This document shows, piece after piece, positions 1 to 18,920 of a stretch of 64,000 nucleotides of DNA. The DNA lies in NCBI RefSeq assembly GCF_003240565.2, contig NZ_CP117255.1, positions 1,116,001 to 1,180,000 on the forward strand, read 5' to 3'. Made by a program: the position numbers and the translations under genes. The notes beneath the pieces were generated by a model, which did no database searches, was not told the DNA's origin, and saw only the letters and a program-made list of their open reading frames with translations. How positions within the stretch are numbered: position 1 is the stretch's first letter; every line of letters starts with the position of its first letter. The DNA is from Rhizobium tumorigenes (GTDB taxonomy: Bacteria; Pseudomonadota; Alphaproteobacteria; Rhizobiales; Rhizobiaceae).

Positions 1-3000
1 GACATCAAGGAGCAGTCGGTCTACATGGGCGACATGCCTCTGATGACCAACAACGGCACCTTCGTCGTCAACGGCACCGAGCGCGTCATCGTCTCTCAGA
101 TGCACCGTTCGCCAGGCGTGTTCTTCGACCATGACAAGGGCAAGAGCCATTCGTCGGGCAAGCTGCTTTTTGCTGCCCGCGTCATCCCTTATCGCGGTTC
201 CTGGCTCGACATCGAGTTCGACGCCAAGGACATCGTCTATGCCCGTATCGACCGTCGCCGCAAGATCCCGGTAACGTCGCTGCTGATGGCGCTCGGAATG
301 GATGGCGAGGAGATCCTCGAGACCTTCTACACCAAGTCCACCTATGAGCGTTCCGGCGACGGCTGGCGCATTCCGTTCATCGCCGAGACGCTGAAGGGCG
401 CCAAGACGATCACGGACATGATCGACGCCGACACCGGCGAAGTCGTTGTCGAAGGCGGCAAGAAGCTGACCCCGCGCCTGCTCAAGCAGTTGACCGAGAA
501 GGGCCTCAAGGCCCTCAAGGCGACTGATGAAGAGCTGTACGGCAACTTCCTTGCCGAAGACATCGTCAACTTCGAGACCGGCGAGATCTATCTCGAAGCC
601 GGCGACGAACTCGATGAAAAGACGCTGCCGATCATCCTGAAGGCCGGTTTCAACGAGATCCCGGTTCTCGGCATCGACCACATCAACATCGGCGCCTACA
701 TCCGCAACACGCTCTCGGTCGACAAGAACGAGAACCGTCAGGATGCGCTGTTCGATATCTACCGCGTCATGCGCCCCGGCGAGCCGCCGACAATGGATTC
801 GGCCGAAGCCATGTTCAACTCGCTGTTCTTCGACAGCGAGCGTTACGACCTGTCGGCTGTCGGCCGCGTCAAGATGAACATGCGCCTTGACCTCGAAGTC
901 GAGGACACGGTACGCACGCTGCGCAAGGAAGACATCCTGGCCGTGGTCAAGATGCTGGTCGAACTGCGCGACGGCAAGGGCGAAATCGACGACATCGACA
1001 ACCTCGGCAACCGTCGTGTGCGTTCTGTCGGCGAATTGATGGAAAACCAGTACCGCCTCGGCCTGCTTCGCATGGAGCGCGCCATCAAGGAACGCATGTC
1101 GTCGATCGAGATCGACACCGTCATGCCGCAGGACCTGATCAACGCCAAGCCAGCCGCTGCCGCCGTCCGCGAATTCTTCGGCTCCTCGCAGCTGTCGCAG
1201 TTCATGGACCAGGTCAATCCGCTCTCGGAAATCACCCACAAGCGCCGTCTTTCGGCTCTCGGCCCAGGTGGTCTGACCCGCGAACGCGCCGGCTTCGAAG
1301 TCCGCGACGTGCATCCGACCCACTACGGTCGTATTTGCCCGATCGAGACTCCGGAAGGTCCGAACATCGGCCTGATCAACTCGCTGGCCACGTTTGCCCG
1401 CGTCAACAAGTATGGCTTCATCGAGAGCCCTTACCGTAAGATCATCGACGGCAAGGTCACGTTCGAAGTGCTCTACCTCTCCGCAATGGAAGAGGCCAAG
1501 TACTACGTTGCCCAGGCCAACGCCGAAATGAACGCCGACGGCTCGTTTGCCGAAGAGTTTGTGGTTTGCCGTCATGCCGGCGAAGTCATGCTTGCTCCGC
1601 GCGACAATATCAACCTGATGGACGTCTCGCCGAAGCAGCTGGTTTCGGTCGCTGCCGCGCTGATCCCGTTCCTGGAAAACGACGACGCCAACCGCGCTCT
1701 GATGGGCTCGAACATGCAGCGTCAGGCCGTGCCTTTGCTGCGTGCCGAAGCTCCGTTCGTCGGCACCGGTATGGAGCCGATCGTTGCCCGTGACTCAGGC
1801 GCTGCCATCGGCGCCCGTCGTGGCGGCGTGGTCGACCAGGTCGACGCGACGCGTATCGTTATCCGCGCTACCGAAGGTCTCGATGCCTCCAAGTCCGGCG
1901 TCGATATCTACCGCCTGATGAAGTTCCAGCGTTCCAACCAGAACACCTGCGTCAACCAGCGTCCGCTGGTCACCGTCGGTGACGTCGTCAACCGCGGCGA
2001 TATCCTGGCGGACGGTCCTTCGACGGATCTCGGCGATCTCGCGCTCGGCCGGAACGTGCTCGTCGCGTTCATGCCATGGAACGGCTACAACTACGAAGAC
2101 TCGATCCTGCTCTCCGAGCGTATCGTTGCTGACGACGTGTTCACCTCCATTCACATCGAAGAATTCGAAGTGATGGCGCGCGACACAAAGCTTGGTCCGG
2201 AAGAAATCACCCGCGACATTCCGAACGTCTCGGAAGAAGCGCTGAAGAACCTCGACGAAGCCGGCATCGTCTACATCGGCGCCGAAGTGACGCCGGGCGA
2301 CATCCTGGTCGGCAAAATTACACCGAAGGGCGAAAGCCCGATGACGCCGGAAGAAAAGCTTCTGCGCGCCATCTTCGGTGAGAAGGCCTCCGACGTTCGC
2401 GACACTTCCATGCGGATGCCTCCGGGCACCTACGGTACCGTCGTCGAAGTTCGCGTTTTCAATCGCCACGGCGTTGAAAAGGACGAACGTGCGATGGCGA
2501 TCGAGCGGGAAGAAATCGAACGTCTTGCCAAGGACCGCGACGACGAACAGGCGATCCTCGACCGTAACGTCTACGGCCGCCTGATCGAAAACCTGCGCGG
2601 TCAGGTTTCTGTTGCCGGTCCGAAGGGCTTCAAAAAGGGCGTCGAGCTCTCCAACGCCGTCGTCTCCGAATATCCCCGCTCGCAGTGGTGGATGTTTGCA
2701 GTCGAGGACGAACGGATCCAGGGCGAAGTCGAAGCGCTCCGTGGCCAGTACGATGAATCCAAGTCGCGCCTTGAACAGCGCTTCATGGACAAGGTCGAAA
2801 AGGTCCAGCGCGGCGACGAAATGCCTCCGGGCGTCATGAAGATGGTCAAGGTCTTCGTCGCTGTGAAGCGCAAGATCCAGCCAGGCGACAAGATGGCTGG
2901 CCGTCACGGTAACAAGGGCGTGGTTTCGCGCATCCTGCCGGTCGAGGACATGCCGTTCCTCGAAGACGGCACGCATGTCGACATCGTGCTTAACCCGCTC

Positions 3001-3771
3001 GGCGTTCCGTCGCGCATGAACGTTGGCCAGATCCTTGAGACCCATCTGGGTTGGGCCTGCGCCGGCATGGGTCGCCAGATCGGCGATCTCTTGGAAGCCT
3101 ACAAGGCAGGTGGCGATATCGCTCCGCTGCGCAAGACGATCGACGACGTCGTCGGCTCTGGTCCGAAGGGCGACGAAGTCAGGGATTACGACGACGAGTC
3201 CGTCGTTCGCCTGGCCGATCAGTGGAAGCGCGGCGTATCGATTGCAACGCCTGTGTTCGACGGTGCCCATGAAGCCGACGTCAACGACATGCTTCGTCTT
3301 GCCGGTCTCAAGGAAAGCGGCCAGTCGACGCTCTACGACGGACGTACAGGTGAACAGTTCGACCGTCAGGTGACAGTCGGCTACATCTACATGTTGAAGC
3401 TCAACCACTTGGTCGACGACAAGATCCATGCCCGCTCGATCGGTCCTTACTCGCTCGTGACCCAGCAGCCGCTGGGTGGCAAGGCGCAGTTCGGCGGTCA
3501 GCGCTTCGGGGAAATGGAAGTCTGGGCACTGGAAGCATACGGTGCAGCCTACACGCTGCAGGAAATGCTGACGGTGAAGTCGGACGACGTCGCCGGCCGT
3601 ACCAAGGTCTACGAAGCGATCGTCCGTGGCGACGACACCTTCGAGGCTGGTATTCCGGAAAGCTTCAACGTTCTCGTCAAGGAAATGCGTTCGCTGGGTC
3701 TGAGCGTCGAGCTGGAGAATTCCAAGCTCGAGGATCTGCAGCCAGTGCAATTGCCGGACGCGGCCGAGTAA
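1..3771 (+). CDS. rpoB: DNA-directed RNA polymerase beta subunit, 5' truncated by window edge
   Basis: Beta subunit of RNA polymerase, forming the catalytic pocket with beta'. The reading frame is open from base 1, so the start codon and roughly the first 120 residues lie outside the window; 1256 residues are visible. Recognisable segments include the rifampicin-pocket region ([21 protein letters not shown]), the NYEDSI stretch, the AGRHGNKG active-site segment and the C-terminal [19 protein letters not shown] region that contacts beta'. It lies 189 bases upstream of rpoC in the usual rpoBC pair. Any genes before it (rplL, rplJ) are not visible. Identification is certain. Confidence 0.98.
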   Translation, partial: DIKEQSVYMGDMPLMTNNGTFVVNGTERVIVSQMHRSPGVFFDHDKGKSHSSGKLLFAARVIPYRGSWLDIEFDAKDIVYARIDRRRKIPVTSLLMALGMDGEEILETFYTKSTYERSGDGWRIPFIAETLKGAKTITDMIDADTGEVVVEGGKKLTPRLLKQLTEKGLKALKATDEELYGNFLAEDIVNFETGEIYLEAGDELDEKTLPIILKAGFNEIPVLGIDHINIGAYIRNTLSVDKNENRQDALFDIYRVMRPGEPPTMDSAEAMFNSLFFDSERYDLSAVGRVKMNMRLDLEVEDTVRTLRKEDILAVVKMLVELRDGKGEIDDIDNLGNRRVRSVGELMENQYRLGLLRMERAIKERMSSIEIDTVMPQDLINAKPAAAAVREFFGSSQLSQFMDQVNPLSEITHKRRLSALGPGGLTRERAGFEVRDVHPTHYGRICPIETPEGPNIGLINSLATFARVNKYGFIESPYRKIIDGKVTFEVLYLSAMEEAKYYVAQANAEMNADGSFAEEFVVCRHAGEVMLAPRDNINLMDVSPKQLVSVAAALIPFLENDDANRALMGSNMQRQAVPLLRAEAPFVGTGMEPIVARDSGAAIGARRGGVVDQVDATRIVIRATEGLDASKSGVDIYRLMKFQRSNQNTCVNQRPLVTVGDVVNRGDILADGPSTDLGDLALGRNVLVAFMPWNGYNYEDSILLSERIVADDVFTSIHIEEFEVMARDTKLGPEEITRDIPNVSEEALKNLDEAGIVYIGAEVTPGDILVGKITPKGESPMTPEEKLLRAIFGEKASDVRDTSMRMPPGTYGTVVEVRVFNRHGVEKDERAMAIEREEIERLAKDRDDEQAILDRNVYGRLIENLRGQVSVAGPKGFKKGVELSNAVVSEYPRSQWWMFAVEDERIQGEVEALRGQYDESKSRLEQRFMDKVEKVQRGDEMPPGVMKMVKVFVAVKRKIQPGDKMAGRHGNKGVVSRILPVEDMPFLEDGTHVDIVLNPLGVPSRMNVGQILETHLGWACAGMGRQIGDLLEAYKAGGDIAPLRKTIDDVVGSGPKGDEVRDYDDESVVRLADQWKRGVSIATPVFDGAHEADVNDMLRLAGLKESGQSTLYDGRTGEQFDRQVTVGYIYMLKLNHLVDDKIHARSIGPYSLVTQQPLGGKAQFGGQRFGEMEVWALEAYGAAYTLQEMLTVKSDDVAGRTKVYEAIVRGDDTFEAGIPESFNVLVKEMRSLGLSVELENSKLEDLQPVQLPDAAE

Positions 3772-3783
3772 CAATCGATAAGG

Positions 3784-3808
3784 TGCGCGCTGCCTGAGGC
3801 AGCGCGCA
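3784..3808 (+). other. Perfect hairpin in the rpoB-rpoC intergenic region
   Basis: An 11-bp GC-rich inverted repeat (TGCGCGCTGCC at 3784-3794 and its complement at 3798-3808) with a TGA loop lies 13 bases after the rpoB stop. No T-run follows, so it does not look like an intrinsic terminator. It is better explained as an mRNA-processing or stabilising element between two cotranscribed genes. That role is inferred. Confidence 0.5.
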
Positions 3809-3960
3809 TCGTCCCTCCGCCATCACGTTATTGTTTGGCCTGGCAGGGACGATTCCGCCGCAATCTGCGGTTATTGTCGTTTTAAGGCGTCAGTCCGGTT
3901 CCCGGGAATTTGCCGGTACTGATCGCATTTGGGGGCGTTTCGCCCAAGAAGGAGACAGGC

Positions 3961-8169
<4,209 letters not shown>

Positions 8170-8194
8170 TCGGCGGCCCCAGGGTCAAGACACA

Positions 8195-8233
8195 AAAACA
8201 CCGCCCGGAGCCTTCCGGGCGGTGTTTTGCGTT
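8195..8233 (+). terminator. Rho-independent terminator of rpoBC
   Basis: A 14-bp stem (8195-8208 with 8215-8228, containing ACCGCCCGG / CCGGGCGGT) with a 6-base loop, ending in TTTT and followed by GCGTTTTT. It lies 25 bases after the rpoC stop. Confidence 0.9.
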
Positions 8234-8294
8234 TTTCGTGTTCGCTAGATGACGCGGCAGAGATTGGTAGCGTAGCGGTATCAGGCCAACTCCG

Positions 8295-8381
8295 CCGTCA
8301 TCCTCGGGAGTGTCCCGAGGATCTGCAATCACTAGAAATCGCCGGTAGATTCTATCCTCGGGACAAGCCCGAGGATGACGG
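8295..8381. repeat. Small palindromic intergenic element (RIME-like)
   Basis: The outer ends are a perfect 14-bp inverted repeat (CCGTCATCCTCGGG at 8295-8308 and its complement at 8368-8381). Each end also folds alone: CCTCGGGA-gtg-TCCCGAGG at 8302-8320 and CCTCGGG-acaag-CCCGAGG at 8356-8374. Two hairpins inside a larger palindrome of about 87 bp resemble the mosaic palindromic elements (RIME and relatives) scattered between genes in rhizobia. I cannot confirm the exact family. It sits in the convergent gap between the rpoC and phosphatase terminators. Confidence 0.65.
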
Positions 8382-8395
8382 ACGGTGCTGACGAT

Positions 8396-8427
8396 AAAAG
8401 AAAGGGCCGCCGGTTTGCCGGCGGCCC
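8396..8427 (-). terminator. Rho-independent terminator of the PAP2 phosphatase gene
   Basis: Read on the minus strand, GGGCCGCCGG-caaa-CCGGCGGCCC (8418-8427 with 8404-8413) is followed by TTTCTTTT. It lies 22 bases after the phosphatase stop codon. Confidence 0.85.
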
Positions 8428-8449
8428 CATCACATAAACTTCGGCTATC

Positions 8450-9160
8450 TCACATGCCCACCGCGGTACGCAACTCGGCCTTGGCCGCTTCGAATTCCGT
8501 CTTGTAGTCGTCATGGGTCATGATCGTCGATGCGATGACCGTGCCGGAGATGCGGCCGGCTTCGATATCGGTGGCGTAATGGATACCGCCAACCATGCGG
8601 TTATGGCCATATTCCCAGGCACGCGCCATCAGCGCGGCTTTCTTTTCCGGCAGCATGTTGGAAAGCACGATCCCCATCAGGGTTCCGACCGTCGTATGGC
8701 CGGAGGGATAGGAGCCGGACTTCGACAGCGGCACGACCGGGTGCACGAGATCGCTATAGAGATGCGGGCGAGGGCGGTTCCAGACCTTCTTGGCCGGATC
8801 GGTGACAGCGCCTTCGGTTTCGACGATGCGATCGAAGAAGGCCGTGAACTTCGGCAGGTTTTCCATGGTGAACTTCGGGCTGTCGATGACATCAGCAAAG
8901 CGCCAGACATTTTCCTCGGCGTCGGCAACGGCGCGAGCCGACTGCTCCGGTGTGCGGGTAACCTGAAGGGTCAGGATCTCGCCGAGCTCGGCCTTCATCT
9001 GCGCAGAGTCATTGGCGGGTGGTGGTGGCAACAGCACAAGGAGATTGACCTCCTTGGCATCGGTAAACGGCTTGGCCTTGGCATCCTCGGCAAACGAGGG
9101 CAGGGCGATACCGACGGTGAAAGCGAGGCTGATGGCGCAGATCTTGGCAAAGTGTTGCAT
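8450..9160 (-). CDS. Exported PAP2-family (class A type) acid phosphatase
   Basis: Predicted periplasmic phosphomonoesterase, 236 residues. The chosen start (ATG 9160, after GGGGAGCC) gives a clean signal peptide (MQHFAKICAISLAFTVG...PSFA); a longer frame from TTG 9250 lacks a reason for its extra 30 residues. The vanadate-dependent phosphatase/PAP2 signature is present in three parts: K-x6-RPR (KKVWNRPRPH), PSGH (SGSYPSGHTT) and SR-x5-H-x3-D, here HNRMVGGIHYATDIEAG. This arrangement matches bacterial class A non-specific acid phosphatases. The natural substrate is unknown. It is convergent with rpoC and monocistronic by its own terminator. Confidence 0.88.
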   Translation of the reverse strand: MQHFAKICAISLAFTVGIALPSFAEDAKAKPFTDAKEVNLLVLLPPPPANDSAQMKAELGEILTLQVTRTPEQSARAVADAEENVWRFADVIDSPKFTMENLPKFTAFFDRIVETEGAVTDPAKKVWNRPRPHLYSDLVHPVVPLSKSGSYPSGHTTVGTLMGIVLSNMLPEKKAALMARAWEYGHNRMVGGIHYATDIEAGRISGTVIASTIMTHDDYKTEFEAAKAELRTAVGM

Positions 9161-9320
9161 GGTGGCTCCCCTGATGCAGTGACACGCTGCGCAGGTATCA
9201 AGGGAGTGTTTTAGCTGTGTGACAGTTTTGTTAGGAAGGATGATGGGCAAGCTAGATCGGCCACTAGCATACGCAGAGCCCCGTAAACCAAGCCCTTCAG
9301 CGCATCAGGCTCCGTTGCAT

Positions 9321-9614
9321 TCACCGGAACCGGATGATCGCCACTTCGCCTTCAAGCGCGCCGTTGTAGGCTGATGCGTGGGGCTCCTCGGTGGGGACTT
9401 CCGTGAGCATGCCGATCTGGTCAAGATCGGCTTCGATGAAGCCTTCCTCGGAGAGGGCGTTGAGCGCCTCGCGTACGGCGGTGTCGTCGTCTGCGGCCCT
9501 CAGCATGACATGCAGTTCGACACCTTCGCCGCCATCGGTCTCGTAGCCCTTGCCGATGATGATGAAAACCATTGGGCCGTCATAGTTGTTGTCGTTGTCC
9601 GGATTGGTGATCAT
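9321..9614 (-). CDS. Small acidic conserved hypothetical protein
   Basis: A 97-residue soluble acidic protein. ATG 9614 is preceded by GAGGAA at good spacing. The sequence begins with a hydrophilic NPDNDNNYDGP stretch, then a beta-rich MVFIIIGKGYETDG core and a segment with alternating acidic helices (DDDTAVREALNALSEEGFIEADLDQIGML). I do not recognise a named domain. Codon use resembles the neighbouring real genes and no overlapping gene competes, so it is probably a real gene. It is transcribed away from rpsL. Confidence 0.7.
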   Translation of the reverse strand: MITNPDNDNNYDGPMVFIIIGKGYETDGGEGVELHVMLRAADDDTAVREALNALSEEGFIEADLDQIGMLTEVPTEEPHASAYNGALEGEVAIIRFR

Positions 9615-10120
9615 CGGGGAGTTCCTCAGGCGAGTCGATTCGATCTTGCGAATCTAGGGTTGCTGTAGCCCTGGCGTGTACGGCCGGTGGTCGATTCCTT
9701 ATAGGCTTTCAATGCCATGCCAAAGTCTATCTTGTCACCGGCACCGCATTTCCCCTATAATTGGCCTCTAAAGCGCTGCTTTCCAGGGGTTTGGTGAGCG
9801 AAGCGCCAAGATAATTTTGTGTCCGGCCTTGACGAAAGGCCTTGAAGCCAGTAGTACCCGCCCCATCAGAACAGATGTGAGGCATGGCTGTTCGGAGCGA
9901 CACGCTCTGGAGATCACCTCAAACAAGGTTCTAAACGCACGTTGAATACAGGTTTTCCGCACGCATGACGCCATAAACTGGCGTCCTCTGCTTTGATGTG
10001 GTCCATCCGTGAAAGCGGGTCGGGCCACGTTTTGTGCATTACCGATACGTGTGGTGCTGCCGGAAACGGCGAATGTTATGCCCGCAAGGGTGTTGAGACA
10101 AGATTTTAAGGGATGGTTGA
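9615..10120 (+). promoter_or_regulatory. Upstream region of the str operon with a candidate sigma-70 promoter
   Basis: About 500 bases without a convincing gene. The best promoter-like match is TTGACG at 9829-9834, a 17-base spacer, then TAGTAC at 9852-9857, which would give a leader of about 260 bases before rpsL. A minus-strand frame at 9768-10028 is not supported by a ribosome-binding site or recognisable sequence. The promoter call is by eye only. Confidence 0.35.
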
Positions 10121-10492
10121 ATGCCTACCGTAAACCAGCTGATCCGCAAGCCTCGCCAGGCACAGGTAAAGCGCAATAAGGTTCCTGCACTTCAGGAAAA
10201 CCCGCAGAAGCGTGGCGTTTGCACACGCGTTTACACGACGACCCCGAAGAAGCCTAACTCGGCTCTGCGTAAGGTTGCCAAGATCCGCCTGACCAATGGC
10301 TTCGAAGTCATCGGCTACATTCCTGGTGAAGGCCATAACCTTCAGGAACACTCTGTCGTCATGATCCGTGGCGGCCGCGTAAAGGACTTGCCGGGCGTTC
10401 GTTACCACATCATCCGCGGCGTTCTCGATACCCAGGGTGTCAAGAACCGCAAGCAGCGCCGTTCCAAGTATGGCGCAAAGCGTCCGAAGTAA
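10121..10492 (+). CDS. rpsL: 30S ribosomal protein S12
   Basis: S12, 123 residues, part of the decoding centre. The start [12 protein letters not shown] is the universal N-terminus. The conserved [13 protein letters not shown] and [12 protein letters not shown] segments, where streptomycin-resistance substitutions usually fall, carry the sensitive-type lysines (TTPKKPNS and VKDLPG). First gene of the str operon (rpsL-rpsG-fusA-tuf). Confidence 0.98.
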
Positions 10493-10570
10493 TTTCGGGT
10501 TCAGAATTTAAGGTGCTGCGCGAGGTTCTCCGCGTGATAAGGCGCCGGCAACATTTGAAGAGACAAAACT

Positions 10571-11041
10571 ATGTCAAGACGTCACAAAGCTGAAAAGCGC
10601 GAGATCAATCCGGACCCTAAGTTCGGCGATCTGATCGTTACGAAGTTCATGAATGCGATCATGCTGCACGGCAAGAAGTCGGTCGCTGAAACGATCGTTT
10701 ACGGCGCGTTCGAAAACGTCCAGGGCAAGTCCAAGCAGGATCCGCTCGTCGTGTTCCACTCTGCGCTCGACAACATCGCTCCGCACGTCGAAGTCCGTTC
10801 GCGCCGCGTCGGTGGTGCGACATACCAGGTTCCTGTTGACGTGCGCCCAGAGCGCCGCCAGGCACTTGCTATCCGCTGGCTGATCACTGCTGCCCGCAAG
10901 CGTAACGAAACCACCATGGTCGACCGTCTCTCGGGCGAACTGCTGGACGCCTCCAACAACCGTGGCAGCGCCGTCAAGAAGCGCGAAGACACGCACAAGA
11001 TGGCCGATGCCAACCGTGCGTTCTCGCACTATCGCTGGTAA
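10571..11041 (+). CDS. rpsG: 30S ribosomal protein S7
   Basis: S7, 156 residues, the assembly-initiating protein of the 30S head that contacts 16S rRNA and the E-site tRNA. Recognised from [20 protein letters not shown] and from [16 protein letters not shown]. The length is typical. It lies 78 bases after rpsL and 30 bases before fusA. In enterobacteria S7 represses the str operon mRNA; whether that holds here is not visible. Confidence 0.98.
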   Translation: MSRRHKAEKREINPDPKFGDLIVTKFMNAIMLHGKKSVAETIVYGAFENVQGKSKQDPLVVFHSALDNIAPHVEVRSRRVGGATYQVPVDVRPERRQALAIRWLITAARKRNETTMVDRLSGELLDASNNRGSAVKKREDTHKMADANRAFSHYRW

Positions 11042-11071
11042 TCTCGAACGGTATCCGAAAGGCAGTCCATT

Positions 11072-13171
<2,100 letters not shown>

Positions 13172-13235
13172 CCGGAATACCAATTGACCGAAACAAGAAT
13201 AATCCCTGTACGGGAAGAGATAACGGAGAGCCGAA

Positions 13236-14411
<1,176 letters not shown>

Positions 14412-14418
14412 TAACGGA

Positions 14419-14442
14419 CGGCTGCCGCGCAAGCGGCAGCCG
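14419..14442 (+). other. GC-rich hairpin after tuf
   Basis: A perfect 10-bp stem (CGGCTGCCGC, GCAA tetraloop, GCGGCAGCCG) starts 8 bases after the tuf stop. No T-run follows, so it may attenuate, protect or process the mRNA rather than end transcription. The rest of the 308-base gap to rpsJ holds a second short hairpin (GGGCT-aggt-AGCCC near 14577) and presumably the S10 leader, but I see no gene there. Confidence 0.5.
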
Positions 14443-14719
14443 ATACCGTGACAATAATATGAAGCAGGGGGCCTTGGCCGCTTGCTTATGACACGGAAAT
14501 GTAGCAAATGGCGCGCAGGCGCGATTTGCGCGGCGCTTCGCATGTCGAAGCGGCTTTTAAATAGAACAATAAGGTGGGCTAGGTAGCCCAAAGGCTGGAT
14601 AGGGATGCCAAACAATGGTGTCCCTCTCGATCTTTGAAACCGGTGATCCGCCTTACGTCATAAGACAAACCGCATTCTCTCGAGGGCGCGGCGATAACAG
14701 ACAACAAGGATAATGTCGA

Positions 14720-15028
14720 ATGAACGGCCAGAATATCCGCATTCGCCTTAAGGCGTTCGATCATCGGATTCTCGACGCTTCTACGCGTGAGATCGTATCG
14801 ACGGCTAAGCGCACCGGTGCAAGCGTCCGGGGCCCCGTTCCACTTCCGACCCGTATCGAGAAGTTTACGGTTAACCGCTCCCCGCACATCGACAAGAAGA
14901 GCCGCGAACAGTTCGAGATGCGCACGCACAAGCGCCTTCTCGACATCGTTGACCCGACCCCCCAGACAGTAGACGCGCTGATGAAGCTCGATCTCGCTGC
15001 TGGTGTCGATGTTGAGATCAAGCTCTGA
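14720..15028 (+). CDS. rpsJ: 30S ribosomal protein S10
   Basis: S10 (NusE), 102 residues; a 30S head protein that also pairs with NusB in antitermination. [19 protein letters not shown] and the conserved GPVPLPT and [14 protein letters not shown] segments identify it. ATG 14720 is preceded by AAGGA. First gene of the S10 operon. Confidence 0.98.
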   Translation: MNGQNIRIRLKAFDHRILDASTREIVSTAKRTGASVRGPVPLPTRIEKFTVNRSPHIDKKSREQFEMRTHKRLLDIVDPTPQTVDALMKLDLAAGVDVEIKL

Positions 15029-15067
15029 GACTTACAGTCTTCGAGCTGAGTGAGAAGGATTGAACCG

Positions 15068-15709
15068 ATGCGTTCAGGTGTGATTGCACAGAAGGTGGGA
15101 ATGACGCGCGTCTATAATGACGCAGGCGAGCATGTCCCTGTTACGGTACTGCGTATGGAGAGCTGCCAGGTGGTAGCCCAGCGTACGGTCGAAAAGAATG
15201 GCTACGTCGCTGTCCAGGTTGGTTCTGGTGTGGCCAAGGTCAAGAATACCTCGAAGTCCCTGCGTGGCCACTTTGCCGCTGCAAACGTCGAGCCGAAGAC
15301 CAAGCTGCAGGAATTCCGGGTCTCGGAAGACAACCTGCTCGAAATCGGCGCCGAAATCACGGCTGCTCATTTCGCCGCTGGTCAGCTGGTCGATGTTACC
15401 GGCACCACGGTCGGTAAGGGTTTTGCCGGCGCTATCAAGCGTCACGGCTTCGGCGGCCTGCGCGCCACCCACGGCGTGTCCGTCTCGCACCGTTCACACG
15501 GTTCGACCGGTTCGCGCCAGGATCCGGGCAAGGTATTCAAGAACAAGAAGATGGCTGGCCACATGGGCCAGACGCGCGTCACGACGCAGAACCTTGTAGT
15601 GGTTTCGACCGATGAAGATCGCGGTCTGATCCTGATCAAGGGTGCCGTCCCGGGCTCCAAGGGTGCCTGGATCATCGTTCGCGACGCCGTCAAGTCAGCC
15701 GCGAAGTAA
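15068..15709 (+). CDS. rplC: 50S ribosomal protein L3
   Basis: L3, 213 residues, one of the two 50S assembly initiators. Start ATG 15068 ([14 protein letters not shown]) follows GAGAAGGA; an in-frame start at 15050 would add six untypical residues. The conserved [28 protein letters not shown] loop, which reaches toward the peptidyl transferase centre and carries the methylated glutamine in many bacteria, is intact. Confidence 0.97.
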   Translation: MRSGVIAQKVGMTRVYNDAGEHVPVTVLRMESCQVVAQRTVEKNGYVAVQVGSGVAKVKNTSKSLRGHFAAANVEPKTKLQEFRVSEDNLLEIGAEITAAHFAAGQLVDVTGTTVGKGFAGAIKRHGFGGLRATHGVSVSHRSHGSTGSRQDPGKVFKNKKMAGHMGQTRVTTQNLVVVSTDEDRGLILIKGAVPGSKGAWIIVRDAVKSAAK

Positions 15710-15722
15710 GGGAGCCGAACCA

Positions 15723-16343
15723 ATGGAATTTAACGTCAAGACCCTCGAGGGGAAAGACGCCGGGAAGGTCTCCCTTTCTGATGCGATTTTCGGCCTCCAG
15801 CCGCGCGAGGACATTCTCGCTCGCGTCATTCGCTGGCAGCTGGCAAAGAAGCGCGCTGGCACGCACAAGTCCAAGGGCCGTGCCGAGATCTGGCGCACCG
15901 GTGCCAAGATGTACAAGCAGAAGGGTACGGGCCGCGCTCGTCACCACTCCGCACGTGCACCTCAGTTCCGTGGCGGTGGTAAGGCTCACGGCCCGGTTGT
16001 TCGCAGTCACGAACATGATCTGCCGAAGAAGGTTCGCGCCCTCGGCCTGCGTCATGCTCTGTCGACGAAGTTCAAGGCTGAAGACATCATCGTTATCGAT
16101 GACTTCATCGCAACGGAAGCCAAGACAAAGGTTCTGGCCAACACGTTCGATGCAATGGGCCTGACCAACGCGTTGCTCATCGGCGGTGCCGAGCTCGACG
16201 CCAACTTCAAGCTTGCAGCCGCAAACATCCCGAACATCGACTTTCTGCCGATCCAGGGCATCAACGTTTACGACATTCTGCGTCGCGGTAAGCTCGTGCT
16301 TTCCAAGGCCGCTGTCGAGGCTCTAGAGGAGCGCTTCAAGTGA
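15723..16343 (+). CDS. rplD: 50S ribosomal protein L4
   Basis: L4, 206 residues, lining the peptide exit tunnel. Start ATG 15723 ([14 protein letters not shown]) lies just after GGGAGCC; upstream in-frame codons overlap rplC and are rejected. The tunnel-loop sequence [25 protein letters not shown] is present. In gamma-proteobacteria L4 autoregulates the S10 operon; nothing here proves it. Its stop codon overlaps the rplW start. Confidence 0.97.
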   Translation: MEFNVKTLEGKDAGKVSLSDAIFGLQPREDILARVIRWQLAKKRAGTHKSKGRAEIWRTGAKMYKQKGTGRARHHSARAPQFRGGGKAHGPVVRSHEHDLPKKVRALGLRHALSTKFKAEDIIVIDDFIATEAKTKVLANTFDAMGLTNALLIGGAELDANFKLAAANIPNIDFLPIQGINVYDILRRGKLVLSKAAVEALEERFK

Positions 16344-16633
16344 CCGATATTCGCCATTACGACGTGATCGTCTCGCCGTCGATCACCGAAAAGTCCACCA
16401 TGGTTTCCGAGTATAACCAGGTTGTCTTCAATGTTGCCCTGACAGCTACCAAGCCGCAGATCAAGGCCGCTGTCGAAGCCCTGTTCGGCGTCAAGGTGAC
16501 TGCTGTCAATACTCTGCGCCGCCTCGGCAAGACCAAGCGTTTCCGCGGTTTTGTCGGCAAGCAGAAAGACGTGAAGAAGGCGATCGTGACGCTGGCCGAA
16601 GGCCAGACCATCGACGTCTCCACAGGTCTGTGA
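16340..16633 (+). CDS. rplW: 50S ribosomal protein L23
   Basis: L23, 97 residues, at the exit of the peptide tunnel where trigger factor and SRP dock. It starts with GTG 16340, which overlaps the rplD stop (GTGA), implying translational coupling. [20 protein letters not shown] and [15 protein letters not shown] are typical. Confidence 0.97.
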   Translation: MTDIRHYDVIVSPSITEKSTMVSEYNQVVFNVALTATKPQIKAAVEALFGVKVTAVNTLRRLGKTKRFRGFVGKQKDVKKAIVTLAEGQTIDVSTGL

Positions 16634-16644
16634 GGAATTAGAAA

Positions 16645-17481
16645 ATGGCATTGAAATCATTCAATCCGACGACCCCGAGCCAGCGTCAGCTGGTCATCGT
16701 CGATCGTTCGTCGCTCTACAAGGGCAAGCCTGTCAAGGCATTGACCGAAGGCTTGGCTTCCAAGGGCGGTCGTAACAACACCGGTCGCATCACTGTTCGC
16801 TTCCAGGGCGGCGGTCACAAGCGTACCTACCGCCTGATCGACTTCAAGCGTCGCAAGTTCGACATGGAAGGCACGGTTGAGCGGATCGAGTACGACCCTA
16901 ACCGTTCTGCTTTCATCGCTCTCATCAAGTATGAAGACGGCGAACAGCGCTACATCATCGCACCGCAGCGTTTGGCGCCCGGTGACAAGGTCATCGCTTC
17001 CGACAAGGTCGTGGACATCAAGCCTGGCAACGCCATGCCGCTGCAGTTCATCCCTGTCGGTTCGATCATCCACAACGTTGAAATGAAGCCCGGCAAGGGC
17101 GGCCAGATTGCCCGTTCCGCCGGCGCCTATGCACAGCTGGTTGGCCGCGATGCCGGCCTGGCTATCCTTCGCCTGAATTCGGGTGAACAGCGCCTCGTAC
17201 CAGGCACCTGCCTGGCGTCGATCGGTGCCGTTTCCAACCCGGATCATGGCAATACCAACGACGGCAAGGCCGGTCGTTCGCGTTGGCGCGGCAAGAAGCC
17301 GCATGTACGCGGCGTCGTGATGAACCCAGTCGACCATCCGCACGGCGGTGGCGAAGGCCGTACCTCGGGTGGTCGTCACCCGGTTACGCCATGGGGCAAG
17401 CCGACTAAGGGCAAGCGTACTCGGTCGAACAAGTCGACCGATAAGATGATCATGCGCTCGCGCCATCAGCGCAAGAAGTAA
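16645..17481 (+). CDS. rplB: 50S ribosomal protein L2
   Basis: L2, 278 residues, needed for subunit association and peptidyl transfer. The conserved C-terminal [19 protein letters not shown] segment, including the invariant histidine region, and the basic tail are present. Eleven bases separate it from rplW. Confidence 0.98.
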   Translation: MALKSFNPTTPSQRQLVIVDRSSLYKGKPVKALTEGLASKGGRNNTGRITVRFQGGGHKRTYRLIDFKRRKFDMEGTVERIEYDPNRSAFIALIKYEDGEQRYIIAPQRLAPGDKVIASDKVVDIKPGNAMPLQFIPVGSIIHNVEMKPGKGGQIARSAGAYAQLVGRDAGLAILRLNSGEQRLVPGTCLASIGAVSNPDHGNTNDGKAGRSRWRGKKPHVRGVVMNPVDHPHGGGEGRTSGGRHPVTPWGKPTKGKRTRSNKSTDKMIMRSRHQRKK

Positions 17482-17496
17482 GAGAGGAAGTCTCCA

Positions 17497-17775
17497 ATGG
17501 CTCGTTCAGTATGGAAAGGTCCGTTTGTTGACGGCTATCTTCTCAAGAAGGCTGAGAAGGTTCGCGAAGGTGGACGCAATGAAGTGATCAAGATGTGGAG
17601 CCGTCGCTCCACCATCATGCCTCAGTTCGTTGGTCTGGTCTTTGGTGTCTACAACGGCAGCAAGCATATCCCGGTCAATGTCAACGAAGACATGGTCGGT
17701 CATAAGTTCGGTGAGTTCGCACCCACCCGTACCTATTACGGTCACGGCGCGGACAAGAAGGCGAAGAGGAAGTAA
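17497..17775 (+). CDS. rpsS: 30S ribosomal protein S19
   Basis: S19, 92 residues, 30S head protein. [21 protein letters not shown] and the [17 protein letters not shown] motif are diagnostic. It lies between rplB and rplV as in nearly all bacteria, with AGAGGAAG before the start. Confidence 0.98.
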   Translation: MARSVWKGPFVDGYLLKKAEKVREGGRNEVIKMWSRRSTIMPQFVGLVFGVYNGSKHIPVNVNEDMVGHKFGEFAPTRTYYGHGADKKAKRK

Positions 17776-17777
17776 AG

Positions 17778-18169
17778 ATGGGCAAGGCAAAAACAGAACG
17801 CCGGCTCAAGGACAACGAAGCGCAGGCAGTCGCCCGCACGCTTCGTGTCAGCCCGCAGAAACTCAACCTCGTTGCTGCGCTTATCCGCGGCATGAAGGTC
17901 GAGCGCGCCTTGGCCGAGCTTGAATTCTCGCGCAAGCGGATCTCCGGAGCGGTCAAGAAGACCCTCGAATCGGCGATCGCGAACGCTGAAAACAATCACG
18001 ATCTCGACGTCGACGCTCTCGTCGTCGCCGAGGCCTACGTCGGCAAGTCGATTGTCATGAAGCGCTTCCACGCTCGTGGTCGTGGCCGTGCATCGCGCGT
18101 CGAAAAGCCCTTCGCGCATTTGACGATCGTCGTTCGCGAAGTGCAGCCAGCACAAGAGGAGGCCGCATA

Positions 18170-18170
<1 letters not shown>
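17778..18170 (+). CDS. rplV: 50S ribosomal protein L22
   Basis: L22, 130 residues, whose extended loop lines the exit tunnel beside L4. [18 protein letters not shown] and the [21 protein letters not shown] hook region are visible. Its TAA stop shares one base with the rpsC start (TAATG), so the two are coupled. Confidence 0.97.
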
Positions 18171-18886
<716 letters not shown>

Positions 18887-18920
18887 GGGCGCTCGAGGTA
18901 GTTAATTCGGAGAATAGATT

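Noticed and set aside
1795..3774. 659-codon open frame antisense to rpoB
   Set aside because: Same cause: complementary frame of a highly biased gene.
9768..10028. 86-codon minus-strand frame before rpsL
   Set aside because: No ribosome-binding site, Arg/Ser-rich composition, and it covers the probable str promoter.
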